Positions 12,801 to 21,648 of a stretch of DNA of 64,000 bases are shown here, piece after piece (positions within the stretch are counted from its first letter, which is position 1; every line of letters begins with the position of its first letter). Below the pieces are notes generated by a model. The model did no database searches and was not told the DNA's origin. It saw nothing but the letters and a program-made list of their open reading frames with translations. The stretch covers positions 1-64,000 of the forward strand of contig JAHBMJ010002315.1 of assembly GCA_018398765.1 (NCBI GenBank), in the 5' to 3' direction. The DNA comes from Chromera velia (taxonomy: Eukaryota > Sar > Chromeraceae). Both the position numbers and the translations under genes were made by a program.

Positions 12801-15800
12801 TGAACTGGATAAATGAGGTGTGCAAAAGGGCTGCGGGCAAGAGTCCATTGTTGAAGACTCTCTGCGTTGGCACAAAGAGAGGCCCCCGCATTGGCCCTCT
12901 CGTGCTGCCCTGACGCCAGATGCCCTTCCTGCTCGAGGGTGCTCAAAAAGTACTCCTGGAAGTCCTGACCACTTTCGACCTCAGCGTGGCTGCAGACTTC
13001 TTCACCCGAATGGGATTCATCGCGATGATCACTCGAAGGTTGTCGGGGAGCTTCCGGCCACAAAGAAACTTGTCCTGACCCATTTCCTTCACGGCCCACG
13101 TTGCGGGAGAGGCGTTGGCCTCATCGAGAAAAAGAACGACGAGACTTGAAGGATCTCTTTTGGCTTTGCTGATCGCTGCCTTGATCTTGAAGAACCCCTC
13201 AAAACTTTCCCCGCTGTCCATTCCTCCGTGGATGTTGGCAACGAAGAAATGCCATCTAAGCATGAGGCAGAAAAATTCGATCAGCTTGGTCTTACCACAT
13301 CTGGTCTCCCCAGAAAGGCTAACCACCATGCCGCTCCGAAGTCTGACGGTGATGGCAAGCATCCTCATCAGATTTTCAAGTGTAATCGTCACGTTCTCCT
13401 GCCGGATTCTCTCCAGCACGGACTTAGCCTCTCGACGGAAGTCTTTAGGCGTCCTCCCTCTGGATCTTCTGTTCCCTGCAACTGCTCTCCCACTCGAAGC
13501 CGTTGCCTCCTGAAAGGACAGCGCATCCCTTGCTGCAATCACCGACTGCAGCTTGTCGAGGGACTCCCAGCCATGCACAATCAAATCATCCGAGAGCGGG
13601 TGCCCTCTGCTGTATGAGGAACTCGTCAGTCTCTCATAAACGTGCCAGACGGAGAGCGCTTCGGCTGCGTGGAAGAGTGTTCAAATTCGAAGACGTCCCC
13701 CCTCGAAGTTGGCAAGCACCTTCCTCTCGCGGTCTGACGGACAACCAAACAGTTCGAAGCCTACGGACTGAAACCACTGCTTGAACTCGGCAACCTGTCT
13801 GCTCTCCGGATAGGTCTGGAGAAGCTCCGTCATCAGGCTCCGGTCGTGCAGAGACACAAGGCTGTAGCTGTCGTCGTGAAAGACGATGTAGGCCTTAAAG
13901 AACTCGTCGCTCTCGAAAGATGGAATCTTTGAGAACCTCTCATAGTGGTCGGCCTCTGCTTCAGCCAGGGAAGACGTTGTAGGAGGATCGAGAGTCGACA
14001 GCACCAGCAGTGGGGTGGTTCGCAGGACCAGGTTCACAACCATGTGCATCAGCATCGAGGCAAGGGTGGACTCTGTTGTTCTGAAGAGCCTGCTCAAAGC
14101 AGCATGGAAGAAGGAAAGAGAAGCTTCCAACAGTCCTCTACGAACCCCCGTCCCAGAATTCTTCAAAGCGGCAATCACGTTGTTGAAGTAGTGAAGCAGG
14201 GGACTGGCGTGGGCCTCCATCATCTTTGCAAATCGGCAGCGCATCGGGAGGGAGGACGTGAGCTTCTCAATATCTTCATCACTCCTTCCAGTATCCCGCA
14301 ACACCCAGCACATCGCAGCCCTCAAGACAAGGTCAACCTCTGAGCGAGCGACTTCCGGCAAAGAATCGGGAAAGACACGCTGATCGACTCCAGCAAGGAA
14401 GCCCTTCAAAATGGAGATCACCTGCAAAAGCACAGTGTCATTCTCCCTCGCAACGGTGTAGAGGAGATCTTCTGAATTCTTCACTGCTTGCAAACGAGGA
14501 AGCGACGCACGAATCGAGGTTTGGATACGGGTCGGTGCAGCAAGAGTCTGAACGATGGGAAGCGCCTGCCAGAAGAAGAAATCCTTGGGGCATCTTTCAG
14601 ACGGCAGTTCTATCGCCACATGATCCACAGCTCTGAGACGAAAGACGCGACCCTGGGAGTCCCCCAAATGTCCAAGGACAAACAAAGAGAAGAGGCTTTC
14701 CGACAGCTCTGGGAGACAAGCAGCGTGGCCGATGCTGAGGTGAACCTTCACAGAGTCCAGCCACTGTGCAGTCCTCCTTGCACGTGCGAGACTCTGCAGT
14801 TTGGGACCGAGGTACCGGACCGTGGGGTCTCTGTCGATGCTGATGCGGTGGTAGGCAGGTTCATTTCCTGGTCGCCCGCTTTTGTGGAGGAGAATGGCAC
14901 GGGTCTTTCCCTCAGCAGGGTTTGCCGTCGTCCAGACAGAGACCGACGCGCTGCCGACCAGTCTTTGGCGCATCAGACGCCGCGCTGGGATCAAGCTGCA
15001 AAGAAACACGGTAGAAGACGTGCAGATGAGCGTCTAATCAAGAACTTATTTTGCGAAATCGGCAGCACCAAAGAGTTGAGCAACTGCTCGCAGACTTACC
15101 AATTGGTCAAAAGGGACGAGTTCTGGTCGAAGAGCCGCAGCTTGAAAGTCTCTGACAGGAGCTCACAGGCAGAATGGGCATTGTACAGCTCCTCGAGTGT
15201 CTGTATGGATGTCATCCATGCTAAGAGCTGTGAGCAACAGGAATGCGGACCCCTGAGACGTCTCTCCTTGCCTGCAAGAACATACAGAGCACAGATGTCA
15301 GCAATAAACTCTCCTTTATATCCTTAGGATCAAAGTCGGGGGAGAGAGAAAAAGGCAGGGTGGCTCACTTTGTGTCTGATCTGGTAACGGCCGCTTGCAC
15401 TGCGCTCAGTTCCTCCTTCAATGCGGAGAGAAGAGGTCCAGACACGTCCTCGGGAATCATCATGACAAAGAGGAGGTCGAGGTTGAGGACACGGGACTGC
15501 TGCCAGCGCTGGATAAAAGCCTTCAGGCACGCCTCCGTGACTTCACGATTGAGGATGCACACCTCGAAGGGAGCAGGCCTACGCTTTCCAAAAACGTTGA
15601 ACAGGTTGACAACGAAGGGCGGCAGCAAGGACCGCGTGGGCACGTCAAACAAAAGAGCGCGAGTGCCATCTCTCCCAGTGTGAACTCGTTCGAATGGATC
15701 GACGAACGGTGTCTGAATGGAGGCTTGCTGGAAGCGCAAAACAGCAAAGGGAGGCGTGCTCTGGCGAACCGACTGCAAAAGCCCAGAGAGTGATACGTGC

Positions 15801-18182
15801 GCCTCTCTCTCCTGGATTCCAAAAGAAACAAGGGCGTCGGATGTGTCTACATTTTCAGGGTAGTGAAGGTGGTCCAAAATCCTCCTTTCTGCACCAGCTG
15901 TTTCCAGGATCCCGAGAAGCAAGGTGTACCCCGTCTCAGCGCTAAAAGAGCCCGACAAGTCGTTGCAATCCCTCACTGCTCGTTCGGCTGCTTATTGAAC
16001 CGCGCATGGCGATAGAAGGAGAGAGAGGTAGTTGCAGAGAGATGCTTTCGCTTTTTGAACACGTGAAATGACGGAGCGTGAGCTCTTGTCGCGAGGTGCA
16101 TTGCAGAGCGCCGACAGAGCCCCGCTTTGATCACGGGCTGCATCGCTGAGCAGGGACGCCTCACGCCATCTCGGGCGGCTTTGCAGAGAACAGACAGCGC
16201 TTGCAACATTCGAACAAGCTGTTTGAGGTCGAAAAGCCCCAGAAAGGGTGACCGGGTCGTTCCTCTGAGAGATCTGTGCCATGAACTCATGTTGAATGTC
16301 TGCCCAGGCCCCAATCTGCAAGCACGGCACATTGAGTCGCAACTTTTTCAAGCACTCTTTCGTGAAGTAAATCTGCATGACATGGGTTGGCCACAACCTA
16401 GGTAGTGGCTCACTGGCTTCAAACAGAAAAATTGAACTCATTCACGACTGTGTGACGGCAGAAATGTCCTTCTCTGTCCAACTGAATGCTCATTCACGCC
16501 TGCCCTTCCACCCATCCTTCGCCTTATCGGGTCGTTCGGGCGGCCGGCCCGATCAAAGATCCATTCTCCAAAGTTGCGCACAGCTCGCCGGGAAGAACCA
16601 GACAACAGTCGACCCCCCTGGAGTCGAAGTAAAGCAAACCCGCAGTCACTCTCCTTCTTGCACAGCTGATCTTTGGCAGAACCTGCAGCAACGAGATACA
16701 ATCGTTGTATCGACAGAACTGAAAAATTCTCCTCGCAAGAACTGAAAAATTTCCCAAGTGGCAGGAAACGGTTTTCAGATGGGCTCGAAACGGAAGGGGG
16801 GAAATGCCTTTCGACTGTTTCGGGGTGGGAATGCCTTTGCGCGAGTGAAAATGGAGCGACTTACTTTCCACACCGTCAACGTCTCGCGTGACCTTCTGAA
16901 GCCTGGCCAAAACCCCCAGGAGCAGATCAGAGAGTCTCTCCTGTCCACCCTGAGAAACCAGGAGTCCCTCGACCTTCTCTTGCAAAATTGAGGCAGGCCA
17001 GACCTCCACGAGAAGAGAAGCAACGGCGCTTGTTCCAGGGGATCGGTCCCTCACAACTTCTTCGAGAACGTCAGGATCAAGGAGTGCGGGATCGTAGTCC
17101 TCTGGAAATGTCTCCCGAGTTATGGTACCCGCTCCCTTCAGGAGGGCACGGATCAAGAAGGCGTACACGGCACACTGAACGCAGGCGGGACAAGCGTCAT
17201 CCCGGAAAGAGCGCACGATGATGGAACACCACACCTGGATATTCTCTGAAAAGAAAGTGGTCAGCTCGTGCGAACGACCCTTGATCAGGTTCCACTCAGC
17301 AGGCCCTGGCTGCATCCGGTGGACCACGTCCGAGACGTTCTTATCGAAAGGCAGGTAAGGAGGCCTCAGAAGCCGCATCAGATGGAGAGGGTGGTCTCCA
17401 AATTTCTTGATGAAGTCAGACAAGAAATGATGCGGCCTCAGAGGCATGTCCTTGCCGATAAAGTCCAGTTCCTTGAAGCACACGGTCACCAAATCGTCCC
17501 AGCTTCGCAGATCAGGGCTACGAGCTGGCGGGCCGAAAGCATGGAACTGCTGCGCAGTGGTCAGAATTGAAACGAGGGCCTCGACATCATCCCGGGGCCC
17601 TGATCGGCCCTGAAATCCAGCAGGATAGACTGAGAAGAATGGATTCATTCTGTTGGGGTGTCCGGCCTCCACAACTGTGACGATGAAGGCCGACGCAGGG
17701 TCAGGCTTCAACTCGCCTCTGACTATCTCTCTTCCCCGCCATTCGAAAGCTGCCCCGCCATCCAGTAGATTCAGCAGGAAGACTGCCTTCTGTCTGGATG
17801 AAGGCCATTTCAGCCTTGTCCCGAAGAGGTTGGAGCCATCTGCGTTATCGGAACACTTCAGGGGCGTAAGCTGAGAAGGGTTGTACCAGTCGGTATTGAC
17901 ATGCAGCCGAAGATCGATCGACGACCAAGCCTCAGTACTTCGGCAGTATGGAAAGTAGAAGAAGAGATAACGGATTCTGTCAACATCCACAGGTGCTACT
18001 GCTGTTTCCTTGAATGCCTGGCGTCCCCTAGGGCCACGATATCTATCTTGAATGGCGTGTATCGATTCCGGACGTATTGACGGAACCAAACATGTTGTGC
18101 TCTCAAAGTAGGAGACGGCACACAGAAGGAGACGAGACACACACCCATGCAGGTTCGTGTAAGGGACCTTGGCGAAGCACAA
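1606..18182 (-). CDS. RNF213: RNF213 (mysterin)-like giant AAA+ E3 ubiquitin ligase, multi-exon
   Basis: Read on the minus strand, successive open exons follow human RNF213 in order. They are a region preceding AAA2 (about 15976-15365), AAA2 (15009-13681), AAA3 (13584-12600), AAA4 (11994-11050), the AAA5/6 region and E3 shell (10437-4570), the RZ finger (4569-4260) and the C-terminal domain (to 1606). Human RNF213 is a 5,207-residue dynein-like ATPase and ubiquitin ligase that acts on lipid droplets and on intracellular bacteria. Here the visible exons give roughly 4,300-4,600 residues. The shortfall is mostly N-terminal, since no CBM20-like segment was found. The first exon is uncertain: an open frame begins near 18182, but upstream exons are possible. 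The largest exon is about 5.4 kb (9997 to about 4570). Family assignment is secure from the combined AAA3, AAA4 and RZ signatures; the exact exon structure is not. Confidence 0.9.
4260..4569 (-). CDS. RNF213: RZ-type zinc finger of the RNF213-like protein, split by an intron
   Basis: After removal of an intron at about 4320-4496 the sequence reads LCPNRHLYTTEGCVHMQDER, then RCPVEGCGAQIGG and a His-rich stretch with DHLH. Human RNF213 has TCPNGHPCSVGECG, CIDCHAPIGG and IDHKP in the same order. The zinc ligands (Cys, His, then a Cys pair) and the loop Cys of the EC/GC pair are conserved. In RNF213 and ZNFX1 the RZ finger is needed for ubiquitin transfer. The frame here is offset by one base from the long exon upstream (see findings). 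Confidence 0.92.
4320..4496 (-). other. RNF213: Intron inside the RZ finger
   Basis: Donor GTCAGTCAGT follows the codon stretch for LYTT, and a TGACTGCAG acceptor precedes AAGGGTGTGTC. Joining phase 1 to these two bases gives Glu and restores the RZ motif in frame. The length is about 177 bp. Confidence 0.8.
4570..9930 (-). CDS. RNF213: RNF213-like gene, very long exon: AAA6 end, hinge and E3 shell without a RING
   Basis: One exon of about 5.4 kb with no in-frame stop. Landmarks match the human order: a SKFV...VLVVDLEDLW strand, a DAFLLIRIEDATEGL strand (human CKILIFQTDFEDG), KDWHVVSVDRMVEREGS (human LWQSVHIDDLRRST), then a long helical E3 shell. The E3 shell ends in ALLSCEREQVDS and SPTESNIQQSFLTGMSP, directly before the RZ finger. 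An Ala-rich and Pro-rich low-complexity insertion lies near 5480-5600, and Ala runs lie near 6840-6870. In the place of the human RING (about 6540-6700) there is no Cys/His zinc pattern. Confidence 0.85.
10015..10437 (-). CDS. RNF213: RNF213-like gene, AAA5 region exon
   Basis: The exon encodes HLMLFTQHGRAVNLLFDLG, followed by a segment with VIWGSDDQ and later LYRCRFLYKSLADLLNQ. These match the human stretch YLLVLTKNYVALQIL, IIFGSGFP, LLLNLQNLYESLYDALNQ. In RNF213 this part is an inactive AAA-like module with no Walker motifs, and none is visible here. The next exon (from about 9925) continues with FRCVLVVDLEDLWLLPPQFR, equivalent to human FRLIVIEEKDVVYKHFPIPL. Confidence 0.85.
   Translation of the reverse strand: MLNQEMDLQQIARNLEETDGRHLMLFTQHGRAVNLLFDLGLLCHTETEVIWGSDDQAVWTDERVLYELQRVMGCMRTGHTAILYRCRFLYKSLADLLNQVSQALSFSLSTPVPIFGLPFRFAVNQSLHEVKRVFQLLDMV
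11050..11994 (-). CDS. RNF213: RNF213-like gene, AAA4 ATPase module (two exons)
   Basis: The Walker A variant GTPGSSKSS near 11615-11648 matches the unusual human AAA4 loop GKPGSSKS, in which Ser replaces the usual Gly before Lys. After an intron near 11545-11590, the next exon reads VTLQCTPTMTSQALLRRAQK (human VSFQCSPHSTPQG...). It then has the Walker B strand VILVLEEIG near 11393-11423 and SNYKIDPAKMGHGNVIYRG, which matches human SNWALDPAKMNRGIFVSRG. The exact AAA4 Walker B in human is VVVLDEVG, so here the first acidic residue is Glu and not Asp. Confidence 0.92.
12600..13584 (-). CDS. RNF213: RNF213-like gene, AAA3 ATPase module
   Basis: The Walker A motif SGETRCGKTKL lies near 13285-13320, where human has GETGCGKTRL. 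A NIHGG motif follows, where human has VHGGT. The Walker B LFLDEANASP lies near 13107-13137, where human has LFFDEANTTE. GRKLPDNLRVIIAMNP follows, where human has a GQPL...IIAACNP segment. A second exon (about 12830-12600) carries LIYPVHTCPESTMMNTMDFG, matching the human QLVYRVH...LVWDFGQL strand. AAA3 is an active-type ATPase module with both Walker motifs complete. The short intron between the two exons lies near 12940-12835. Confidence 0.93.
13681..15009 (-). CDS. RNF213: RNF213-like gene, AAA2 and linker exon
   Basis: The exon starts with a degenerate nucleotide-binding loop (ANPAEGKTRAI) and continues with a segment like the human AAA2 core (VKVHLSIGHAACLPELSES). Near its end is KAYIVFHDDSYSLVSLHDRS, which matches the human PYVFFNDDHTTMTF strand that precedes AAA3. 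Human AAA2 also has an imperfect P-loop, so the degeneracy here is a family trait. The exon is followed by a short intron and the AAA3 exon. Confidence 0.8.
   Translation of the reverse strand: MFLCSLIPARRLMRQRLVGSASVSVWTTANPAEGKTRAILLHKSGRPGNEPAYHRISIDRDPTVRYLGPKLQSLARARRTAQWLDSVKVHLSIGHAACLPELSESLFSLFVLGHLGDSQGRVFRLRAVDHVAIELPSERCPKDFFFWQALPIVQTLAAPTRIQTSIRASLPRLQAVKNSEDLLYTVARENDTVLLQVISILKGFLAGVDQRVFPDSLPEVARSEVDLVLRAAMCWVLRDTGRSDEDIEKLTSSLPMRCRFAKMMEAHASPLLHYFNNVIAALKNSGTGVRRGLLEASLSFFHAALSRLFRTTESTLASMLMHMVVNLVLRTTPLLVLSTLDPPTTSSLAEAEADHYERFSKIPSFESDEFFKAYIVFHDDSYSLVSLHDRSLMTELLQTYPESRQVAEFKQWFQSVGFELFGCPSDRERKVLANFEGGRLRI
15365..15976 (-). CDS. RNF213: RNF213-like gene, exon preceding AAA2
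   Basis: An open exon whose segment RPAPFEVCILNREVTEACLK, followed by a hydrophobic LDLLFVMMIPED, aligns with the human RNF213 stretch just before AAA2 (RPLPTYDEVLLC..., then an LVMVCDGD-like strand). The spacing to the AAA2 exon matches the human order. Introns flank it, and the N-terminal junction near 15976 is not resolved. Confidence 0.7.
   Translation of the reverse strand: MRDCNDLSGSFSAETGYTLLLGILETAGAERRILDHLHYPENVDTSDALVSFGIQEREAHVSLSGLLQSVRQSTPPFAVLRFQQASIQTPFVDPFERVHTGRDGTRALLFDVPTRSLLPPFVVNLFNVFGKRRPAPFEVCILNREVTEACLKAFIQRWQQSRVLNLDLLFVMMIPEDVSGPLLSALKEELSAVQAAVTRSDTK
16863..18182 (-). CDS. RNF213: RNF213-like gene, first recognised exon (N-terminal region)
   Basis: This open frame of about 440 codons is rich in aromatic and hydrophobic residues and ends at a strong GTAAGT donor near 16862. 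The next exon starts after a TGCAG acceptor near 16687 and keeps phase 1 in a different frame (SAKDQLCKKESDC...). The segment corresponds by position to the part of RNF213 N-terminal to the AAA core, but I see no residue-level match to a named domain. The initiation codon is unresolved: the frame opens in a CTP-rich stretch around 18182 that may be intron. Confidence 0.6.
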
Positions 18183-19144
18183 ATCTCATCCCTACGCAAA
18201 CAGTTTTTTGTGATTCTTGGAGTCTCCTCGAGTTGCCCAAGAAGGAAAACACATTCTAAGTCTTTCCGATAGTTTAACAGACAAGCACGAGCGCCGGGAC
18301 GCCATAGATGGAGACGGCATCCACGCGCGCGCTCATGCAATTTAGCAGAGCGGGTTCGGCGTGGCTCGGCGTGGCCCCGGAAGTCTGGCGCATCCAGCGT
18401 GCGAAAGCAAAAAAACTAACAATTTCTTGTTCTATATGCACACGCAGTGATCAGAGCTTCACTCTATACAGGCGGAGAGGAACCTTGCATGATAGTGACT
18501 AATGCATGGTTACTAATGGCCGGTGACTGCGGGTGAGCCAGAGTGAACAATGATTAAATAATTTAAAAACGGATGGATTGTTTTCATCGGGAGCGGCGCT
18601 TGTATTAAAATTGAAGTGTCAATTAAGAAAAGTGACGTACACCAAACTATATCACATCTGCCCTTCATAATAAGCTCATATATATGGGGATGCGACATAG
18701 ATAATAAAAACCTCGGTCATCACTATGCTACACACCTGTAGTACGTAGAGACTAGTACTAGAGAGAATTATAGAGATCGCGATGAAGAACATGTATATAA
18801 GAAAAATAAAGTCCAAGCTGGCAGGGGCTAGGATAAGGGTACAGTGACCAGCTAGGTGACCAGACACTTTAATAATTAACACACAACTGCAACTTGCGCA
18901 CATTATAGGCAGCAATGTACAGCAGTGTGTTACATAGACCGCAGGCAAAACCCTATAAAACTAGCTACAAAACCCGGAACATCAATCATTGTTATGCAAT
19001 GCGATACAATGCACTAGACAATGCACTGCCGTTTACGGGGGCGACCTCTATAAGACAAAACGGTGACAGTGCTTTAAGGCACCACTAAATCATTTATAAC
19101 TTATGCTACAAAAAGAAAGAAAGAGAAAACTCAGCCGGAGTCTG
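18183..19144. other. Intergenic region upstream of the RNF213-like gene
   Basis: AT-rich DNA with short frames only. It should contain the promoter, and possibly a first exon, of the minus-strand RNF213-like gene. I can point to no specific promoter element. Confidence 0.55.
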
Positions 19145-19151
19145 TTATACG

Positions 19152-19174
19152 TACCCCCAAGAAGCCTTCCTATG
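19152..19174 (+). repeat. Left inverted repeat of candidate element
   Basis: TACCCCCAAGAAG followed by CCTTCCTATG. It matches the reverse complement of 20594-20616 at 21 of 23 positions. Confidence 0.75.
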
Positions 19175-19212
19175 ACCCTATAGTCTGTCAATCAAACTCC
19201 AGGCTTTGGCAG

Positions 19213-19233
19213 CCTGGCGCCTTCGGCGCCAGG
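19213..19233. repeat. Perfect 9-bp hairpin, CCTGGCGCC-TTC-GGCGCCAGG
   Basis: Perfect inverted repeat with a 3-base loop inside the left subterminal unit of the candidate element. The loop-flanking CGCCTTCGGCG sequence is the same as in the tandem array on the right. Confidence 0.75.
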
Positions 19234-19952
19234 GCTTTGACGATAGAAAGCTCATTCTTTCTAGTATACAATATCGTCAAGGCTCTGATGACAGAAAGCT
19301 AATTCTTTCTAGTATGGAATATACCTCCAGTCCATTGTAGCTTAAAGATATTATAACCTAATTTAATCTAGTTTAACCTAGTTTTATAATATTTTAATAC
19401 TCTCTTATAGTATCTGCTATAATCAACTTAAATATGTAAAATAACAAAAAAAAAAATATTGATTTTAATCAGTTTGAATCTGTTAGTCTTAGTCAGTCTT
19501 CACTTAGGAATTCTAGATCCATGGACTCTGCGTGCAGCAGGGCGATAGTCATTGTCATCATCATCAGACTCTGTAACCCCCCCTCCTTCGCTACCACTAT
19601 ATTCGCTCGTCGCCCGGGCAAACAAAGTAGCCTTTGCTTTCGCCTTGTTTTTTGCCTTAGCCTTTGCTTTTACTTTCACTTTTCCTTTTGCTTGCGCTCT
19701 TTGTCCTCTTGCTTGAGTACGTGAAGAGAAGTGGAGAACACTGACCGCAGATGCAGTTCTTCGACATGCATGCATACAGAACGATTGAGTCAGCCAGTGA
19801 AAAAGAAACGGACCCATCCAGTTGGCCATCAATCCCCGCGATGCTCCAGAAGGAGGACTCTTCTCCCGCATAGAGGGGAGGGCAGTCCGTTTCCGAGACT
19901 GCGTGTCAGCCTCCTGTACCGGGGGCGCCTTTTGCTAAGGTTCCGCTTTCTG

Positions 19953-20189
19953 TCAGCCCCCTCCAAGCCGCTTCAAAAAAAAAGTCTTCAATTCGTCGGC
20001 CTGTCGAACATGTCGAAGCTTCAGAGCTTTAAATTCCTTTCGGGGTTCAAAGTACTTCTCAATATGCTCTGTGGATTCCACCCCCAACGTCTTCAGAAAG
20101 AACTCTAAAACTGACTCCGCAAGGGCCGCATCTTCAAGGAAGTCCGACACAGCAATTCGCAAACGAGCGTCAAAAGGCAGGCTGGACAT
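19953..20189 (-). CDS. Small hypothetical ORF inside the candidate element
   Basis: From an ATG at 20189 the frame encodes about 78 residues beginning MSSLPFDARLRIAVSDFLED. It is a well-mixed, helical, leucine-rich composition quite unlike the low-complexity frames around it. A second in-frame ATG lies 33 bp upstream after a T-run. I recognise no family. It sits within the inverted-repeat-bounded element and could be the remains of an element-encoded protein. Confidence 0.4.
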   Translation of the reverse strand: MSSLPFDARLRIAVSDFLEDAALAESVLEFFLKTLGVESTEHIEKYFEPRKEFKALKLRHVRQADELKTFFLKRLGGG

Positions 20190-20396
20190 TTTGGAAAAAA
20201 AAAAGTATACAGACAGTGTCATGGTCAGATCAAATTCACCAGCCTAAGGATAGGTGCTGACTATAGCGGACCGATATACAGTAACAAACCAGAAGACCGG
20301 GATGTTTTTCAGATAGCTTTTACACCTTTGTGCATGCATGCATTAATACGTACAACTGCAAAAGCCACATGCATGTGGGCTTTGGGGCGGCACGTA

Positions 20397-20580
20397 CGGT
20401 CGGGCTTTGGTAGGCCCGCGCCTTCGGCACGGTCGGGCTTTGGTAGGCCCGCACCTTCGGTGCGGTCAGGCTTTGACAGGCCCGCGCCTTCGGCGTGGTC
20501 AGGCTTTGGTAGGCCTGCGCCTTCGGCGCGGTCGGGCTTTAACAGGCCTGCACCTTCGGCGCGGTCGGGCTTTGACGGCC
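20397..20580. repeat. 33-bp tandem repeat, about 5.5 units
   Basis: Units of 33 bp begin CGGTCGGGCTTTG and end CCTTCGGCG, with scattered differences between copies. Because 33 is a multiple of three, the array is open on both strands and would encode an 11-residue repeat (PKPDRAEGAGL on the minus strand). I do not regard this as evidence of coding. Confidence 0.9.
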
Positions 20581-20593
20581 GCTCTGGATTAAC

Positions 20594-20616
20594 CATAGAA
20601 AGCCTTCTTGGGGGTA
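20594..20616 (-). repeat. Right inverted repeat of candidate element
   Basis: Its reverse complement reads TACCCCCAAGAAG followed by GCTTTCTATG. It pairs with the left repeat and lies directly beside the 33-bp tandem array. Confidence 0.75.
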
Positions 20617-20623
20617 GTTATAC

Positions 20624-21360
20624 GCCATTTAATGCATATTTATTCATTGTACCATCGTCCACAATTATTTTAGTACAGTGGATACAAGCGAGACCAAGTT
20701 TTAAACGTAGACGGACGCCACATAAAATGTATGATCGATACACACACAGTGCATATAACATAATAACGTACACCAACTTTTTTTTTCTCCCCATTCAATG
20801 ATAAATTCATATCCTGTATTGAATTATCTAGTAAATTATATAGGAGAACTCAAAAGATAAGTCACATAATCATAACTGATAAGTCATGTCCTGTGCATGC
20901 TATAGAAAAACCCTCCGAAACCTTCTTCACCGGAGAATCTTCAAACCCACTCCTCACCGATGGATGAATGAATTGCACCCACAAAAATCCGACGCGGAAC
21001 CTAGCGCGGAACTGTGCGATTCTCACGTGTGAACACTTCCCTCCTTCCTATCCCTCTTCTTTGTACTCCTCCAGGACGAGAATGGATCAGACAAGAGACA
21101 CAATGACCGTATGGTTACCCTCTGAGTCTCGTATATGGGCTCCGAACAGGCCACTGTCTGCCTGCATCTTCTTCCTACCGCATTCATCTCACCCCCTTTC
21201 CTCCACTTTCTCCTGACACCCTCAGCCTCTGTTGCCTCTTCCCCCCCTTCCCCCCTCTTGAAACAGGCAGCCCTCGTTCCCTCCCTTCCCTTAAGTCAAC
21301 CTTTTTCCATCAACACCTCACCTCTTCCTTCCTCCTTCCATCCCTCGTTTCTTAATTCCC
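20624..21360. other. Intergenic region between candidate element and RNA-binding protein gene
   Basis: AT-rich to about 20900, then C/T-rich on the plus strand (21030-21360), which is purine-rich in the transcript sense of the minus-strand gene ending at 21361. No gene is supported; it should include that gene's 3' UTR. Confidence 0.55.
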
Positions 21361-21585
21361 TCAGTAGCTGTACGAGATGAACCCCGTGAGGAGACCCTCC
21401 ATCTGGGAGTCCACCAACACCGCGTTGTCTGCCTCCGCAGAAGCAGCCAGCCCTGTGGCATGGGGGAAGCAGAAGCGAGCACCCGAGTACGGATCTGCCC
21501 AGAGACCTGTGGAGGGACCAGGAGGGGCGATGCCTGCTGCCTCTGCGGCCACACTTGGAGGAGGGTGCATGCCCCCCTGCGCGCG

Positions 21586-21648
<63 letters not shown>

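Larger units (their letters stand above)
19145..20623. mobile_element. Candidate inverted-repeat-bounded element of about 1.48 kb
   Basis: The ends carry a 23-bp imperfect inverted repeat: TACCCCCAAGAAG followed by CCTTCCTATG at 19152-19174, and its reverse complement at 20594-20616. They differ at two positions. Just inside each end is the same GGCTTTG/GCGCCTTCGGCG-type unit, one copy on the left (about 19202-19240) and a tandem array on the right. The interior is AT-rich on the left and holds a short minus-strand ORF. A Lys/Ala-repeat frame near 19620-19710 is low-complexity. No transposase motif is visible, and I could not identify a target-site duplication. A non-autonomous DNA transposon is the simplest reading; two inverted copies of a dispersed repeat is the alternative. 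Confidence 0.5.

Noticed and set aside
19500-19871. 123-codon minus-strand frame with Lys-Ala repeats
   Set aside because: The central part is a degenerate KAKA repeat from simple sequence, and no start context or homology supports it. It is left out as a gene, though a spliced second exon of the small ORF cannot be excluded.
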